Assembly (NCBI GenBank): GCA_003480725.1
Contig: QUJQ01000004.1
Coordinates: forward strand, 248,001-312,000
Reading direction: 5' to 3'
Source: Clostridiaceae bacterium AM27-36LB
GTDB taxonomy: Bacteria > Bacillota > Clostridia > Lachnospirales > Lachnospiraceae
DNA: 64,000 bases
This document shows, piece by piece, positions 54,457-62,943 of the stretch (position 1 is the stretch's first letter; each line of letters starts with the position of its first letter). Below the pieces are notes generated by a model, which was not told the DNA's origin, searched no databases, and saw only the letters and a list, made by a program, of their open reading frames with translations. The translations under genes were made by a program, and so were the position numbers.

Positions 54457-55260
54457 TCACTCATCATCATCGTCATCATCATCGTCCCTGGTTGTACCAA
54501 CCCTTACAGCCTGCAGAATATCATTCTTGTTCTGATTGCTGAGTAGCACAACAAGAACTGCGATACATACGCCGAATACTGCCGCTGCCATGGTATTGAT
54601 ACCCAGATATTTCACTGCGAAAAATCCAATAAAGAAGAAGGGAAGCAGCATCTTCTGTCCGATTACAAAGAGCAGAATTGCAAAGCCAAGAGCCGGAAGT
54701 ACGCCACCGGTAACAGAAATTCCATGCATTACCCATTCAGGAAGGTATCCAAGCAGGGACTCCAGCGCATTTGCTCCAAAATAAACTGCCACGAACACTA
54801 CCGGGAATCTCATAACAAAGCCTGCTGCCAGCGGATAGGTAAATGCGCAGCGGAACAATCCCTTTTCATCACCCTCAGCCGCATACTTGTCAGCCAGATG
54901 TGCCCATCTTGCATTAACCGTTCTTCGCAGCTGATCAAGGAATGTTCCCAAAAGGCCAAACGGAACTGCCAGAACCACGGCTGTCTCCGGTTTAGCCCCT
55001 GCAAGAAGTGCCAGCGGAATGGAAATAACACCTGCAAAGCATTCATCTGCCGGAATATTGGCTCCCGGAGAAATCATACCCACATACACCAGCTCAATCG
55101 TTGCACCGATAATCATAGCCGTAGGGATATCTCCCATTAAGATACCAAAAGGCAGTGCCATTACCAACGGCTGCTTCAATACATAGTGAAATGTGTACCC
55201 CCAGCAGCCAGAGGCGAACCAAAACCATAACCCCGCAAAAATTGCTACTACTAAATTCAT
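54457..55260 (-). CDS. PTS mannose/fructose/sorbose-family EIIC with poly-Asp tail
   Basis: A 267-residue channel with about seven membrane segments. Family blocks: QPLVMALPFGILMGDIPTAMIIGATIELVYVGMISPGANIPADECFAGVI. The C-terminus ends TTRDDDDDDDDE: eight Asp codons (GAT/GAC run) followed by Glu and stop, coding from a near-microsatellite trinucleotide repeat. The tail is not part of the family core and faces the cytoplasm, where it could contact EIIB or EIID, or be a slippage-prone extension. It overlaps neither neighbour. Confidence 0.93.
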   Translation of the reverse strand: MNLVVAIFAGLWFWFASGCWGYTFHYVLKQPLVMALPFGILMGDIPTAMIIGATIELVYVGMISPGANIPADECFAGVISIPLALLAGAKPETAVVLAVPFGLLGTFLDQLRRTVNARWAHLADKYAAEGDEKGLFRCAFTYPLAAGFVMRFPVVFVAVYFGANALESLLGYLPEWVMHGISVTGGVLPALGFAILLFVIGQKMLLPFFFIGFFAVKYLGINTMAAAVFGVCIAVLVVLLSNQNKNDILQAVRVGTTRDDDDDDDDE

Positions 55261-55274
55261 ACTTCAAACCTCCT

Positions 55275-55772
55275 TTATTTTTCTTTGTATTTTTTGACAA
55301 TTTCCTCATATGAAAGTTTTGTATCCTCTGGAACGATCTGAATGGCCACCTCACATCCATTCTGATGGAATTTCCCCAGAAGTTCCATTTCACTTTCATT
55401 CAGTGAAACCGCCTGAAGTATCACTTTACGGTCTGCCGTCTTCGCCACACCACCAATCTGAATATAATTCATAGGTACACCCTGCTCATACAATTTGTAG
55501 CATGTGGGAATATCCTTAAAGAGAAGCAATACCCTTCCCTCTGTTCCAAACTGATTTTTATCCCACAGACGCTTTGCTTTCTCAACCCCATACACCTTTA
55601 CCTTGACGCCTGCAGGGGCAGCGGCCTCGTACATCCGAATCATAAATTCATCGTTTGCCAGACTGTCATCTACGACAACAATCTTTGTAATATTAAAAAT
55701 CTTTCTCCATTTTGTAATTACCTGTCCATGAATCAAACGGCTATCCACACGAATCAAGCTAATTTCTGCCAT
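55275..55772 (-). CDS. PTS mannose-family EIIB (second copy)
   Basis: A 165-residue EIIB-Man/Sor protein with the phosphorylated His15 in VDSRLIHGQVITKWRK. Conserved elements VVDDSLANDEFMIRMYEAAAP and PTCYKLYEQGVPMNYIQIGG are present. It would accept phosphate from an EIIA and phosphorylate the incoming sugar at EIIC/EIID. It lies right after a full EIIA gene (55776), giving one EIIA-EIIB pair. Confidence 0.94.
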   Translation of the reverse strand: MAEISLIRVDSRLIHGQVITKWRKIFNITKIVVVDDSLANDEFMIRMYEAAAPAGVKVKVYGVEKAKRLWDKNQFGTEGRVLLLFKDIPTCYKLYEQGVPMNYIQIGGVAKTADRKVILQAVSLNESEMELLGKFHQNGCEVAIQIVPEDTKLSYEEIVKKYKEK

Positions 55773-55775
55773 ACC

Positions 55776-56171
55776 CTACTCCTTTCCCAATACAGTTTCC
55801 ATATCTGTTATTTTGTTTTTTGTACCCTCTATAAGAAGCGGAATGATTTCTCCAACTGAATATTCCTGACGAAGTTCATCTGCCAATATCAGCATATCCA
55901 TACTGAGTCCGCTGACAGCCCGAATCTTTTCTGTTCTGCTCAATATTCCGGCTGTATAAAAGGTAGAACCTCCTCGAATATCTGTAATCAGAAGAAACTC
56001 CTCTTCCTTTCTCTGCTCCATATAAGCCTGCGTCTCTCTGATATATTCCTTAAGCGGACAGTCCGGATGCAGTGGGAAGCACTTGACATTTTTTAAAGGG
56101 CCCACAATCAGCTCCGCGGATTTTACTAATTCTGCTCCCCATTCTCCATGTGTCAAAAGTACAATTTCCAT
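55776..56171 (-). CDS. PTS mannose-family EIIA (second copy)
   Basis: A 131-residue EIIA-Man-fold protein. Active-site His8 is in LLTHGEWGAELVKSAELIVG; the family core FLLITDIRGGSTFYTAG and AVSGLSMDMLILADELRQ follow. It is a paralogue of the EIIA at 56677, so the operon codes two EIIA-EIIB pairs for one permease. Confidence 0.92.
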   Translation of the reverse strand: MEIVLLTHGEWGAELVKSAELIVGPLKNVKCFPLHPDCPLKEYIRETQAYMEQRKEEEFLLITDIRGGSTFYTAGILSRTEKIRAVSGLSMDMLILADELRQEYSVGEIIPLLIEGTKNKITDMETVLGKE

Positions 56172-56187
56172 GCTGTCTCCTGCTTTC

Positions 56188-56655
56188 TTATAAAATGTCC
56201 TTTAAATAAATAGCATCACTGTCCGGCACCATCTGAATTCGAAGATCTATACCATGATTCAGTAAAATTCCAAGCTTTTTTCTTTCTTCTCCGGATACAA
56301 ATACATGATCATAAATCTTCTCCTTTCCCATCTCGCAGGGAAGTCTGGAGATACTGACTCTTTTTAACTGAATTCCATTTTCATAAAGTTTAAAGAGTGT
56401 ATCTACGTCCGGTACGAGCAGCAGAGTGGTTCCTTCCTGTTCATAAACCCCATTGATTCCCTCATCTACGCTCCAAATCTTCAGCAGTATTTCATCCGGA
56501 ATTGTCTTCTCCAATAGGGTCTTCAGGATTGGGTCGGAAGCAAGAGCGTCACTTAAAACATCTACCCGCTTCACCTTCAAAAGCTTGATCCATTTCATAA
56601 GCACCTGTCCATGAAGCAAACGATCGTCTACACGAATCATCTCATATTTCAGCAT
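56188..56655 (-). CDS. PTS mannose-family EIIB (first copy)
   Basis: A 155-residue EIIB with active-site His15 (VDDRLLHGQVLMKWIK) and family blocks VLSDALASDPILKTLLEKTIPDE and DTLFKLYENGIQLKRVSIS. It is more closely spaced to the EIIA at 56677 (21 bases). The two EIIB copies differ throughout the C-terminal half, so this is an old duplication or a second system. Confidence 0.93.
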   Translation of the reverse strand: MLKYEMIRVDDRLLHGQVLMKWIKLLKVKRVDVLSDALASDPILKTLLEKTIPDEILLKIWSVDEGINGVYEQEGTTLLLVPDVDTLFKLYENGIQLKRVSISRLPCEMGKEKIYDHVFVSGEERKKLGILLNHGIDLRIQMVPDSDAIYLKDIL

Positions 56656-56676
56656 CCCTTCCGTCTCCCTTCCCCT

Positions 56677-57105
56677 TTAATCTTCGCTGTCTTCTGAACA
56701 GCCGGAAAACAATTCTCTGGCACTTACTACGCCTTCCACTGCCGCTTTCATGCATATCTGCTTTAATTCCTGCAGTGCGCAAGTCTCTCTGCTTTCAATA
56801 GCCTCCAGCAGCATTGGCATATTTAATCCGGCTACGCATTCCACAGCTTCCTTTTTCGTACAGATCGAAGAAACATTCCAGGGGCTTCCTCCCAGAAGGT
56901 CCACCAGTACCAGTACACCTTCGCCCTGATCCAGCTCCTCCGTCTTTTTCTCTACCTCCTCCCTAAGCTTGTTTACATCGTCGCCTTCCTCCAGTGTCAA
57001 TGCTTCTACTGTTTTCTGATGGCCGATAATTAACTCAATACTTTTTATCAGCTCTCTGCTGAATCTTCCATGTGTTACAACTAACAGGCCTACCAAAATA
57101 TTCAC
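56677..57105 (-). CDS. PTS mannose-family EIIA (first copy)
   Basis: A 142-residue EIIA-Man protein. Active-site His12 in VVTHGRFSRELIKSIELIIG; the core VLVLVDLLGGSPWNVSS and CVAGLNMPMLLEAI follow. It is the first gene of the PTS operon and starts just downstream of the sigma-54 promoter at 57136-57153. It may also regulate the LevR-type activator. Confidence 0.93.
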   Translation of the reverse strand: MNILVGLLVVTHGRFSRELIKSIELIIGHQKTVEALTLEEGDDVNKLREEVEKKTEELDQGEGVLVLVDLLGGSPWNVSSICTKKEAVECVAGLNMPMLLEAIESRETCALQELKQICMKAAVEGVVSARELFSGCSEDSED

Positions 57106-57135
57106 CCCTAACTTTTTTATTGATACTTATATATA

Positions 57136-57153
57136 GAGCAAGTTTCATGCCAG
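57136..57153 (-). promoter_or_regulatory. Sigma-54 promoter of the PTS operon
   Basis: Minus-strand CTGGCATG-AAAC-TTGC-TC fits the -24/-12 consensus TGGCAYG-N4-TTGC exactly in its GG and GC pairs. It lies 31 bases before the first EIIA start. A TGTGGCACA box is six bases upstream (57159-57167), with further TGGCACA boxes at 57212-57218 and 57231-57237. Confidence 0.92.
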
Positions 57154-57158
57154 TTTTT

Positions 57159-57237
57159 TGTGCCACAAAAAAAGGAGCATTTTTCAAGAAAATACTCCTT
57201 TTTTCGCACAGTGTGCCAATTATTTTCTATTGTGCCA
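57159..57237 (-). promoter_or_regulatory. TGGCACA boxes, candidate activator sites
   Basis: TGGCACA occurs at 57161-57167, 57212-57218 and 57231-57237 on the minus strand, the last two 19 bases apart. They lie at the usual upstream distance for an activator of sigma-54 promoters. The last overlaps the final codons of the LevR-type gene. Binding is inferred. Confidence 0.55.
57167..57205 (-). terminator. Terminator of the LevR-type gene
   Basis: GGAGTATTTT pairs with AAAATGCTCC (two mismatched pairs outside) and is followed by seven T on the minus strand. It isolates the activator gene from the sigma-54 promoter just downstream. Confidence 0.85.
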
Positions 57238-59941
57238 TTTCTGCTAAAAATAATTCCACTAAATAGGAAATTTCTTCCGGAGGAACGGTTACCCCAAATT
57301 TATACTGTATGAACACGAATTTATCCTCTATGGCCGAAAATACCTTTTCTTCTCTTTTTTTCAGATCCTCCCAGCCACGATATGGAAGGGTTTCTCCTTT
57401 CATCAGACGTTCTATCATGCAGCAGACATGAATAATAAATCTTGTAGCTGTTTTCTGATCCGGCTTAATCCCTACTTCTTCTATAATATCATCATAAATA
57501 CCTGATACCAGTGCTTCTGTTTTTTCCGCATCCAGAAATTCCAGGAATTGCTTTAACGGCTCTACTAAAAACCTTCTGTCTGAGGAAATGATATCTTCCG
57601 TCTGCCTTTTTCCTAATTCTGAATGCACCAGAAGTTCCTCCAGATAAGAAAGACCGCTTCCCATAATCAGCGATTCTATCGATATGTAGGGAACATTGCT
57701 CAATTTTAAATCCACGGTTCCGACAACGGCAATGACATCCGTGATCCCCTGCTTCCGAAGCTCTGTCTGTGCGCATGCTACGTCTGTTATATCCATATTT
57801 TTTATAACTACATTTTCTATCTTTCTTTCCAGAAGAACTCTCTGAATCATCTCCTTAATTTTTTTCGCTGTTCCCATTCCTGAGATACAGGTTGTGATCA
57901 CGGTTCTGGGTTCCTCATCCTGGGCTCCTTCGTCTTGAATCAGACGTAATCTTCTTATTTTGTTTAAATCCGCCTGCAGTTCTTCTATCTCTGTTCCTCT
58001 CAAAAGTGCCTTTCGAACAGCCTCAACTACTGTAATAGTTGTAACCATATCTACCGTCAGAACATTCTGACCATTTTCCTCACTGATAATTTTGCCAAAG
58101 CTACTTAATGAACCCATGTCTGTTAAAAGAAGAATGCCCTTTCCCTCATCTAACTCCTTGCAAAGCTTCGTAACCTTATCCAGTGTTTCCTCTATAGAGC
58201 TGTTCAGAGGCATATCAACAGCCTTGCAAATCTCTGTGTCAAACAGTGTATTTGCCACATCTGCCATGCTGCTGGCCGTACTGTTTCCATGAGCCAGCAC
58301 GATTAAACCAATTTTTCTGAAATCCTCCTCTTCATCTCTTTCGCATAGGAAAATAGTCAGAATCCAAAGTTCTTCGTCAGGAATCAAAAATCCCAACCCT
58401 TCCTCCAAAAGTTTCCGCATAAGCTTTGCCGTCTGAAGTTCTTTTGGATAGCCAATAGCAATATCCTTCAGACTTTCCGTTTTCGCAGGTTCCTGTACCT
58501 CTAAACGCTCCATCATATAATTTATATGGAGCTTCAGCCCCAGCTTCATTCTCTCAGAGAGCTTTCTTCCCAGCTTCAGTTCTGCAAAATACAGGGCATC
58601 CTCCACAGCATCATTTACCTTCGGATCAATGCTTTTCAAAATATGATTTTTCCCGTTCTGTATCTGTACATCCTGATATTTTTTTATCAAGTTCCCCGTA
58701 TAATTCTGAAGATAATTTCCTATACTATCTTTAATTTCTCCTCCTTTTCCCTGTTTCTGAAACTCGTTGTATTTCTGTATAATTTCAGAGAATACGCTTT
58801 CCCCGTCTCCCTTTGTTTTCTCCTCCGGGCTTCCTGTAATCACATGATAGTCGTCATAATGTTTTAAAAGCTCTACCAGATAATTCTGGCCGGTTTTAAT
58901 GTCTGACATCAAAATATTTTCATTTAAGGCCTCCCGGCGTATCTCCAGCCGTTCCCAGCCGCGTACCTTATATTCCAGAAATCCCCTGGCGCAAATCATC
59001 TGAATATCCGCACGAAGCTGTCCGATATTCCCGGGGCAGCTATATTGCAGAAGCCTTACCAGAACCTCCTTGGATATATACATGGGAATTCCGATATTTT
59101 TCTGCTCCAGCCGGAAGAAATACTCGATAAGCTCCAATCTTTCTTCTATAGGGCGCTCCTCCAGCGAAGGAAGTGTCACTACTACAGGCATTCTTCGCAA
59201 GAAGGTCTGCAGGAGTGTCTCTTCAATATTTTCTGTGGTTGCGCCCATAATCAGTACATTGGCTCTTCTCTCCCGATCCGGTTCTCCCAATCTTCGATAC
59301 ACGCCCCGATCCATAAGCATAAACAGCATTTCCTGACCATCCGGGGGCAGCCGGTGAATCTCATCCAGAAACAGGACTCCTCCATCTGCCTTTTCTACCA
59401 ATCCCTCACTGTCTCTGTCCGCACCCGTAAAGGCTCCTTTTTTATAACCAAAAAGCTGAGCCAGAATCAATTGAGGGTTCTCAGCGTATTCCGCACAGTT
59501 AAACACAATCAGTCTGGCTTTTTCATCTAAAGCCTTTACAGATTTTCCATATTCATAAATTCGTTCCACAAGCATTGTTTTTCCTGTACCTGTAGGTCCA
59601 AGGAAAAGCGTCCGAAGTCCTCTTGGTGGATACAAAATGGCTGCCTTGGCCTGCTCGATCTGTTTTTTCAGGGAACCCTCCTGCCCAATCATAAAGAAAA
59701 ATGAAGGTTCTTTTTTTTCTTTCTCCTGACACTTGTCATATACTTCTCGCTCCATATACCGTACAGGACGTCCAGATAGCTTTATGACTCTTCCCTCCCT
59801 TTCCAGCTCGTTCAGCTTCCGACTGACGTTTGCCCTGTCAATACCTGTAAGCTCTGCCAACTGCTGTGCATCCAGACCTTCTGCTTCCCCGCTCCTCGAA
59901 TAGGATTTCAGTTCTTCATAAATTTTTTCTTTCCTGTCCAT
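57227..59941 (-). CDS. LevR-type sigma-54-dependent activator with PTS-controlled domains
   Basis: A 904-residue regulator. Domains in order: winged HTH (~1-65; LAELTGIDRANVSRKLNEL), AAA+ sigma-54 activator (Walker A GPTGTGKT 115-122; GAFTGAD 169-175, which contacts sigma-54; Walker B near 189-194), PRD1 (His472), an EIIA-Man-like domain (His551 in LAHGNSTAS), an EIIB-Gat-like domain (Cys685 in CISGMGTA), and a second PRD (His838). ATG 59941 follows CAGGAGGACTT; a longer frame from 60025 lies in the intergenic hairpin. It would activate the two sigma-54 promoters when the PTS is dephosphorylated. Confidence 0.94.
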   Translation of the reverse strand: MDRKEKIYEELKSYSRSGEAEGLDAQQLAELTGIDRANVSRKLNELEREGRVIKLSGRPVRYMEREVYDKCQEKEKKEPSFFFMIGQEGSLKKQIEQAKAAILYPPRGLRTLFLGPTGTGKTMLVERIYEYGKSVKALDEKARLIVFNCAEYAENPQLILAQLFGYKKGAFTGADRDSEGLVEKADGGVLFLDEIHRLPPDGQEMLFMLMDRGVYRRLGEPDRERRANVLIMGATTENIEETLLQTFLRRMPVVVTLPSLEERPIEERLELIEYFFRLEQKNIGIPMYISKEVLVRLLQYSCPGNIGQLRADIQMICARGFLEYKVRGWERLEIRREALNENILMSDIKTGQNYLVELLKHYDDYHVITGSPEEKTKGDGESVFSEIIQKYNEFQKQGKGGEIKDSIGNYLQNYTGNLIKKYQDVQIQNGKNHILKSIDPKVNDAVEDALYFAELKLGRKLSERMKLGLKLHINYMMERLEVQEPAKTESLKDIAIGYPKELQTAKLMRKLLEEGLGFLIPDEELWILTIFLCERDEEEDFRKIGLIVLAHGNSTASSMADVANTLFDTEICKAVDMPLNSSIEETLDKVTKLCKELDEGKGILLLTDMGSLSSFGKIISEENGQNVLTVDMVTTITVVEAVRKALLRGTEIEELQADLNKIRRLRLIQDEGAQDEEPRTVITTCISGMGTAKKIKEMIQRVLLERKIENVVIKNMDITDVACAQTELRKQGITDVIAVVGTVDLKLSNVPYISIESLIMGSGLSYLEELLVHSELGKRQTEDIISSDRRFLVEPLKQFLEFLDAEKTEALVSGIYDDIIEEVGIKPDQKTATRFIIHVCCMIERLMKGETLPYRGWEDLKKREEKVFSAIEDKFVFIQYKFGVTVPPEEISYLVELFLAEMAQ

Positions 59942-59981
59942 AAGTCCTCCTGTTTTCAGTCTGTTTAGAACAAAATATTGC

Positions 59982-60012
59982 AAAAAGCGACTGGTTTTCC
60001 AGCCGCTTTTTC
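59982..60012 (-). terminator. Hairpin between the dehydrogenase and LevR-type genes
   Basis: AGCGGCTGG pairs with CCAGTCGCT around TTTT-type loop and is followed by TTTTTGC on the minus strand. It would reduce read-through from the transketolase operon into the activator gene. Confidence 0.8.
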
Positions 60013-60030
60013 CTGTACGATACAAGTGTT

Positions 60031-61044
60031 TTATCTAAATGTAAGAATTCCTTTGATATAATCTGTTGGGTTCTTTTCCAGTAACCGGAACGCCTCATCA
60101 ATTTGTTCAAATGGTATTCTGTGAGAAATCAACTCGTCTGTAGGAAAAACACCATTTTTGTATGCCTCGATCCCCTGTTCCAATGTAGTCATATAGTCTT
60201 CACTGTACCACGGATGTGTCACATGGATAATAGGAGAACGATACATCATATTGTATGCCATTTCCTCTGTAAAAACCTCTTGCTTTGTATACATGGACGG
60301 TGCGCAAATTTTTCCTCTGCCTGCTATTTTTACAATTGATAATGCAGAAGCCAACCCTTTCAAGCTTCCTGTTATTTCTATAACAATATCAAACCCTTTT
60401 CCATTTGTCAAATCATACATGACATCTTCAAGATTTTCTTTTGCCGGATTGATTGTATGTGTAGCGCCATACTTTTTTGCGAGCTCCAGCTTTTCGTCAA
60501 CAAAATCTATAGCTGTCAAACTTCCCAGATTATCTGCCTTCAGTCCTGCGATGCACATAAGTCCCATAAAGCCGCAGCCGATCACCGCCACCTTGTCTCC
60601 TAATCTGGGCGCAGCCGCCTGCACAATATTCGCCACGCACATCATAGGCTCTCCCAGGCAGGCCTCAGTCGGCTTATTCATAGAGGGAATTACAGTCCAC
60701 CGGTCTGTTTCTGACGCAATGATATGTGTGGAGAAACAGCCTGCCGCCACGCCTGTAACGAAATCTCCCTCCCGAAAACGTGTAACGCTTTTTCCTGTTT
60801 TGATTACTTTTCCAACAGGTTCATGACCCAGGCCCATGGGATATGAAATCTCTTTTTCCATAGCCTCATAGCCATTTCTGTGGAATCCCATACAGCTTGT
60901 TCCGAAGTATGCCGGAATATCTGAGTGACACAGACCCACACTGATGGTTTCTATTAAAATTTCATGATCTTTTAATTCGGGAATTTCCTCTTCAAAAAAA
61001 GTAAATGTTTTCTTTCCTGTTAATTTTGCTGTCTTTCTTACCAT
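60031..61044 (-). CDS. Zinc-dependent medium-chain dehydrogenase without structural zinc lobe
   Basis: A 337-residue MDR dehydrogenase. Catalytic-zinc residues lie in VGLCHSDIPAYFG and GLGHEPVGKVIKTG. The structural CxxCxxCx7C lobe is absent. Nucleotide motif KVAVIGCGFMGLMCIAGLKADN. It shares the transketolase operon (two-base gap). ATG 61044 follows GAGAGG; a frame from 61095 overlaps the transketolase stop and lacks a site. It probably oxidises or reduces a sugar-alcohol intermediate; specificity unknown. Confidence 0.88.
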   Translation of the reverse strand: MVRKTAKLTGKKTFTFFEEEIPELKDHEILIETISVGLCHSDIPAYFGTSCMGFHRNGYEAMEKEISYPMGLGHEPVGKVIKTGKSVTRFREGDFVTGVAAGCFSTHIIASETDRWTVIPSMNKPTEACLGEPMMCVANIVQAAAPRLGDKVAVIGCGFMGLMCIAGLKADNLGSLTAIDFVDEKLELAKKYGATHTINPAKENLEDVMYDLTNGKGFDIVIEITGSLKGLASALSIVKIAGRGKICAPSMYTKQEVFTEEMAYNMMYRSPIIHVTHPWYSEDYMTTLEQGIEAYKNGVFPTDELISHRIPFEQIDEAFRLLEKNPTDYIKGILTFR

Positions 61045-61045
61045 G

Positions 61046-62023
61046 TCAGCCTCTCTTTCTGGCGATAGCCGCCCGGGCTTTTCCGCAAATATCATCTGCT
61101 GTCAGATGGAAACGCTTCATCAGGTATGGAATATCTCCTACCTCTCCAAAGCAATCCTGCACGCCTACTCTTTCCACAGGAACAAGGCAATTCTCTGTCA
61201 CTACCTCGCAAACTGCGCTTCCAAGACCATTTATGATATTATGATTTTCTGCTGTTACAATAGCGCCTGTCGCTCTTGCGCAATTTATAATCATTTCTTT
61301 ATCAATCGGCTTAATGGTAAACATGTCCACAACTCTGGCTGAAATTTTCTCTTTTTCAAGAAGCTCTGCCGCTGCCAGCGCCTCTGCAACCATAATTCCG
61401 GACGCAATAATGGTTACATCTCTTCCCTCGCGGATTATGTTTGCCTTTCCTATCTGAAAATCAGAACCATCCTTGTAGATTTTCTTCATCATCTTGCGGG
61501 CAGTCCGCAGATAATACACTCCCTTTTTTTCCGTCAGCTGTTCCATCAGATCCGTCAGCATGGTATTATCGGACGGCTCCAGAATCGTAATCTCCGGAAA
61601 CGCACGCAATACGGCCACATCCTCAAAGGGCATGTGAGTTCCTCCGTTATACGCAGCCATTACTCCCGGATCTGATCCTACCAACCGGATATTCGCACCG
61701 GAATAGCAGCCGGAAATAAAGATCTGATCATTGGCTCTTCTGGTTATAAATGGAGCGAAGGAATGCAGGAACGGGATCTTTCCTGTCATGGATAACCCGC
61801 AGGCTACTCCCACCATATTTGCTTCCTGAATACCACAGTTTACCAGCTGACCGGGGTGTCTTTTGGCAATATCCTTCATGCCCGGTCCCATCAGGCAGAC
61901 GCCCAAATCAGCCTCCAGCTCCATCACATCTTTATTTTTTCCCATCATCTGATCCATTTTCGCCGCATATGCCGCTGCCATGGTCTTTTTTTCTTCCTCG
62001 AATCTATCCATTACCTGAATCAT
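61046..62023 (-). CDS. Transketolase, C-terminal subunit (split form)
   Basis: A 325-residue protein holding the Pyr and C-terminal domains of transketolase: NKDVMELEADLGVCLMG, HPGQLVNCGIQEANMVGVACGLSMTG (catalytic Glu for TPP activation), SDPGVMAAYNGGTHMPFEDVAVLRAFP, then GRDVTIIASGIMVAEALAA. Split transketolases act as a complex of two subunits and move two-carbon units between sugar phosphates. It follows the N-terminal subunit by 12 bases. Confidence 0.94.
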   Translation of the reverse strand: MIQVMDRFEEEKKTMAAAYAAKMDQMMGKNKDVMELEADLGVCLMGPGMKDIAKRHPGQLVNCGIQEANMVGVACGLSMTGKIPFLHSFAPFITRRANDQIFISGCYSGANIRLVGSDPGVMAAYNGGTHMPFEDVAVLRAFPEITILEPSDNTMLTDLMEQLTEKKGVYYLRTARKMMKKIYKDGSDFQIGKANIIREGRDVTIIASGIMVAEALAAAELLEKEKISARVVDMFTIKPIDKEMIINCARATGAIVTAENHNIINGLGSAVCEVVTENCLVPVERVGVQDCFGEVGDIPYLMKRFHLTADDICGKARAAIARKRG

Positions 62024-62035
62024 TGCTCTGCCCCC

Positions 62036-62857
62036 TTACTTTTCCAAAATTGCAATTGCTTCATTTGCCTGTTCTTCTGACACGCTAACATGGTGATTCC
62101 ACATTTCTTCCGCAAACTTGCAACCTTTTCCCTTTATCGTATGAAGCACAATGACCGATGGCTTTCCTTTTTCTGACTTTGCCTTATCGATTGCCGCGTC
62201 TATTGCTTCATAATCATGACCATCTATTTCCTGTACATCCCAATGGAAGCTCTTAAATTTTTCACTATAGGATTCCATATTTTCTATAGCTGCCGTCATA
62301 TCATCCAATTGCATTTTATTGTCATCCAAAAACAGAATCAGATTATCCAGCTTTTGCTGCGCGGCAAACATAATTGCCTCCCAGTTTTGTCCCTCCTGGC
62401 TTTCTCCATCCCCAATAAAGCAGTAAATGGTATTTTCTTCGTGATTCTGTTTTTTCCCCAGCGCAATTCCACAAGCCACAGACAATCCCTGTCCCAATGA
62501 TCCCGTTGTAACATCAATTCCCGGTGTCTTTTTTCTGTCGCAGTGACTGGGAAGATTGGTTCCCGGCTGATTCAGGGTATCCAGCCATTCCATCGGGAAA
62601 AATCCCTTCAAAGCCAATGCCGCATAGATAGCCGGTCCTGCATGTCCTTTTGAGCAGACAATCCAGTCTCTGTCCTCCATGGCAGGATTTTTCGGATCGT
62701 ATTTCAGCTGTTTTCCGTACAGAACACTTAATACGTCCACAATACTCATTGCTCCTCCGATGTGTCCAAAGCCCCGAACCTTCATCTGATGAATGGTTTT
62801 TATTCTGATTTGTTTTGCGAAGCTCTGCAGCATATTTACCTGTTCCTTGTCTAACAT
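62036..62857 (-). CDS. Transketolase, N-terminal subunit (split form)
   Basis: A 273-residue TPP-binding PP domain: KVRGFGHIGGAMSIVDVLSVLYG, DRDWIVCSKGHAGPAIYAAL, TGSLGQGLSVACGIALGKK, and FIGDGESQEGQNWEAIMFAAQQKLDNLILFLDDN (the GDG-x-N TPP/Mg motif, here with SQEGQ). ATG 62857 follows AAAGGAGGC. It is the first gene after the sigma-54 promoter at 62898-62915 and forms the enzyme with the next gene. Confidence 0.94.
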   Translation of the reverse strand: MLDKEQVNMLQSFAKQIRIKTIHQMKVRGFGHIGGAMSIVDVLSVLYGKQLKYDPKNPAMEDRDWIVCSKGHAGPAIYAALALKGFFPMEWLDTLNQPGTNLPSHCDRKKTPGIDVTTGSLGQGLSVACGIALGKKQNHEENTIYCFIGDGESQEGQNWEAIMFAAQQKLDNLILFLDDNKMQLDDMTAAIENMESYSEKFKSFHWDVQEIDGHDYEAIDAAIDKAKSEKGKPSVIVLHTIKGKGCKFAEEMWNHHVSVSEEQANEAIAILEK

Positions 62858-62897
62858 AAAATTGCCTCCTTTATCATTTATTTTTACCTCTATTAAG

Positions 62898-62915
62898 AAG
62901 CAATTTTCATGCCAG
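62898..62915 (-). promoter_or_regulatory. Sigma-54 promoter of the transketolase operon
   Basis: Minus-strand CTGGCATG-AAAA-TTGC-TT matches the -24/-12 consensus exactly. A TGTGGCACA box is at 62920-62928, five bases upstream, the same word that precedes the PTS promoter. It lies 41 bases before the transketolase start and just after the rpoN stop. Confidence 0.92.
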
Positions 62916-62943
62916 TTAGTGTGCCACATACCTTCTCTGTCAC

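Noticed and set aside
50428..62857. Sulfoquinovose sulfo-transketolase pathway
   Set aside because: Split transketolase and dehydrogenases fit loosely, but no sulfoquinovosidase, sulfo-sugar isomerase or sulfonate exporter is seen, and a mannose-family PTS is not part of it.
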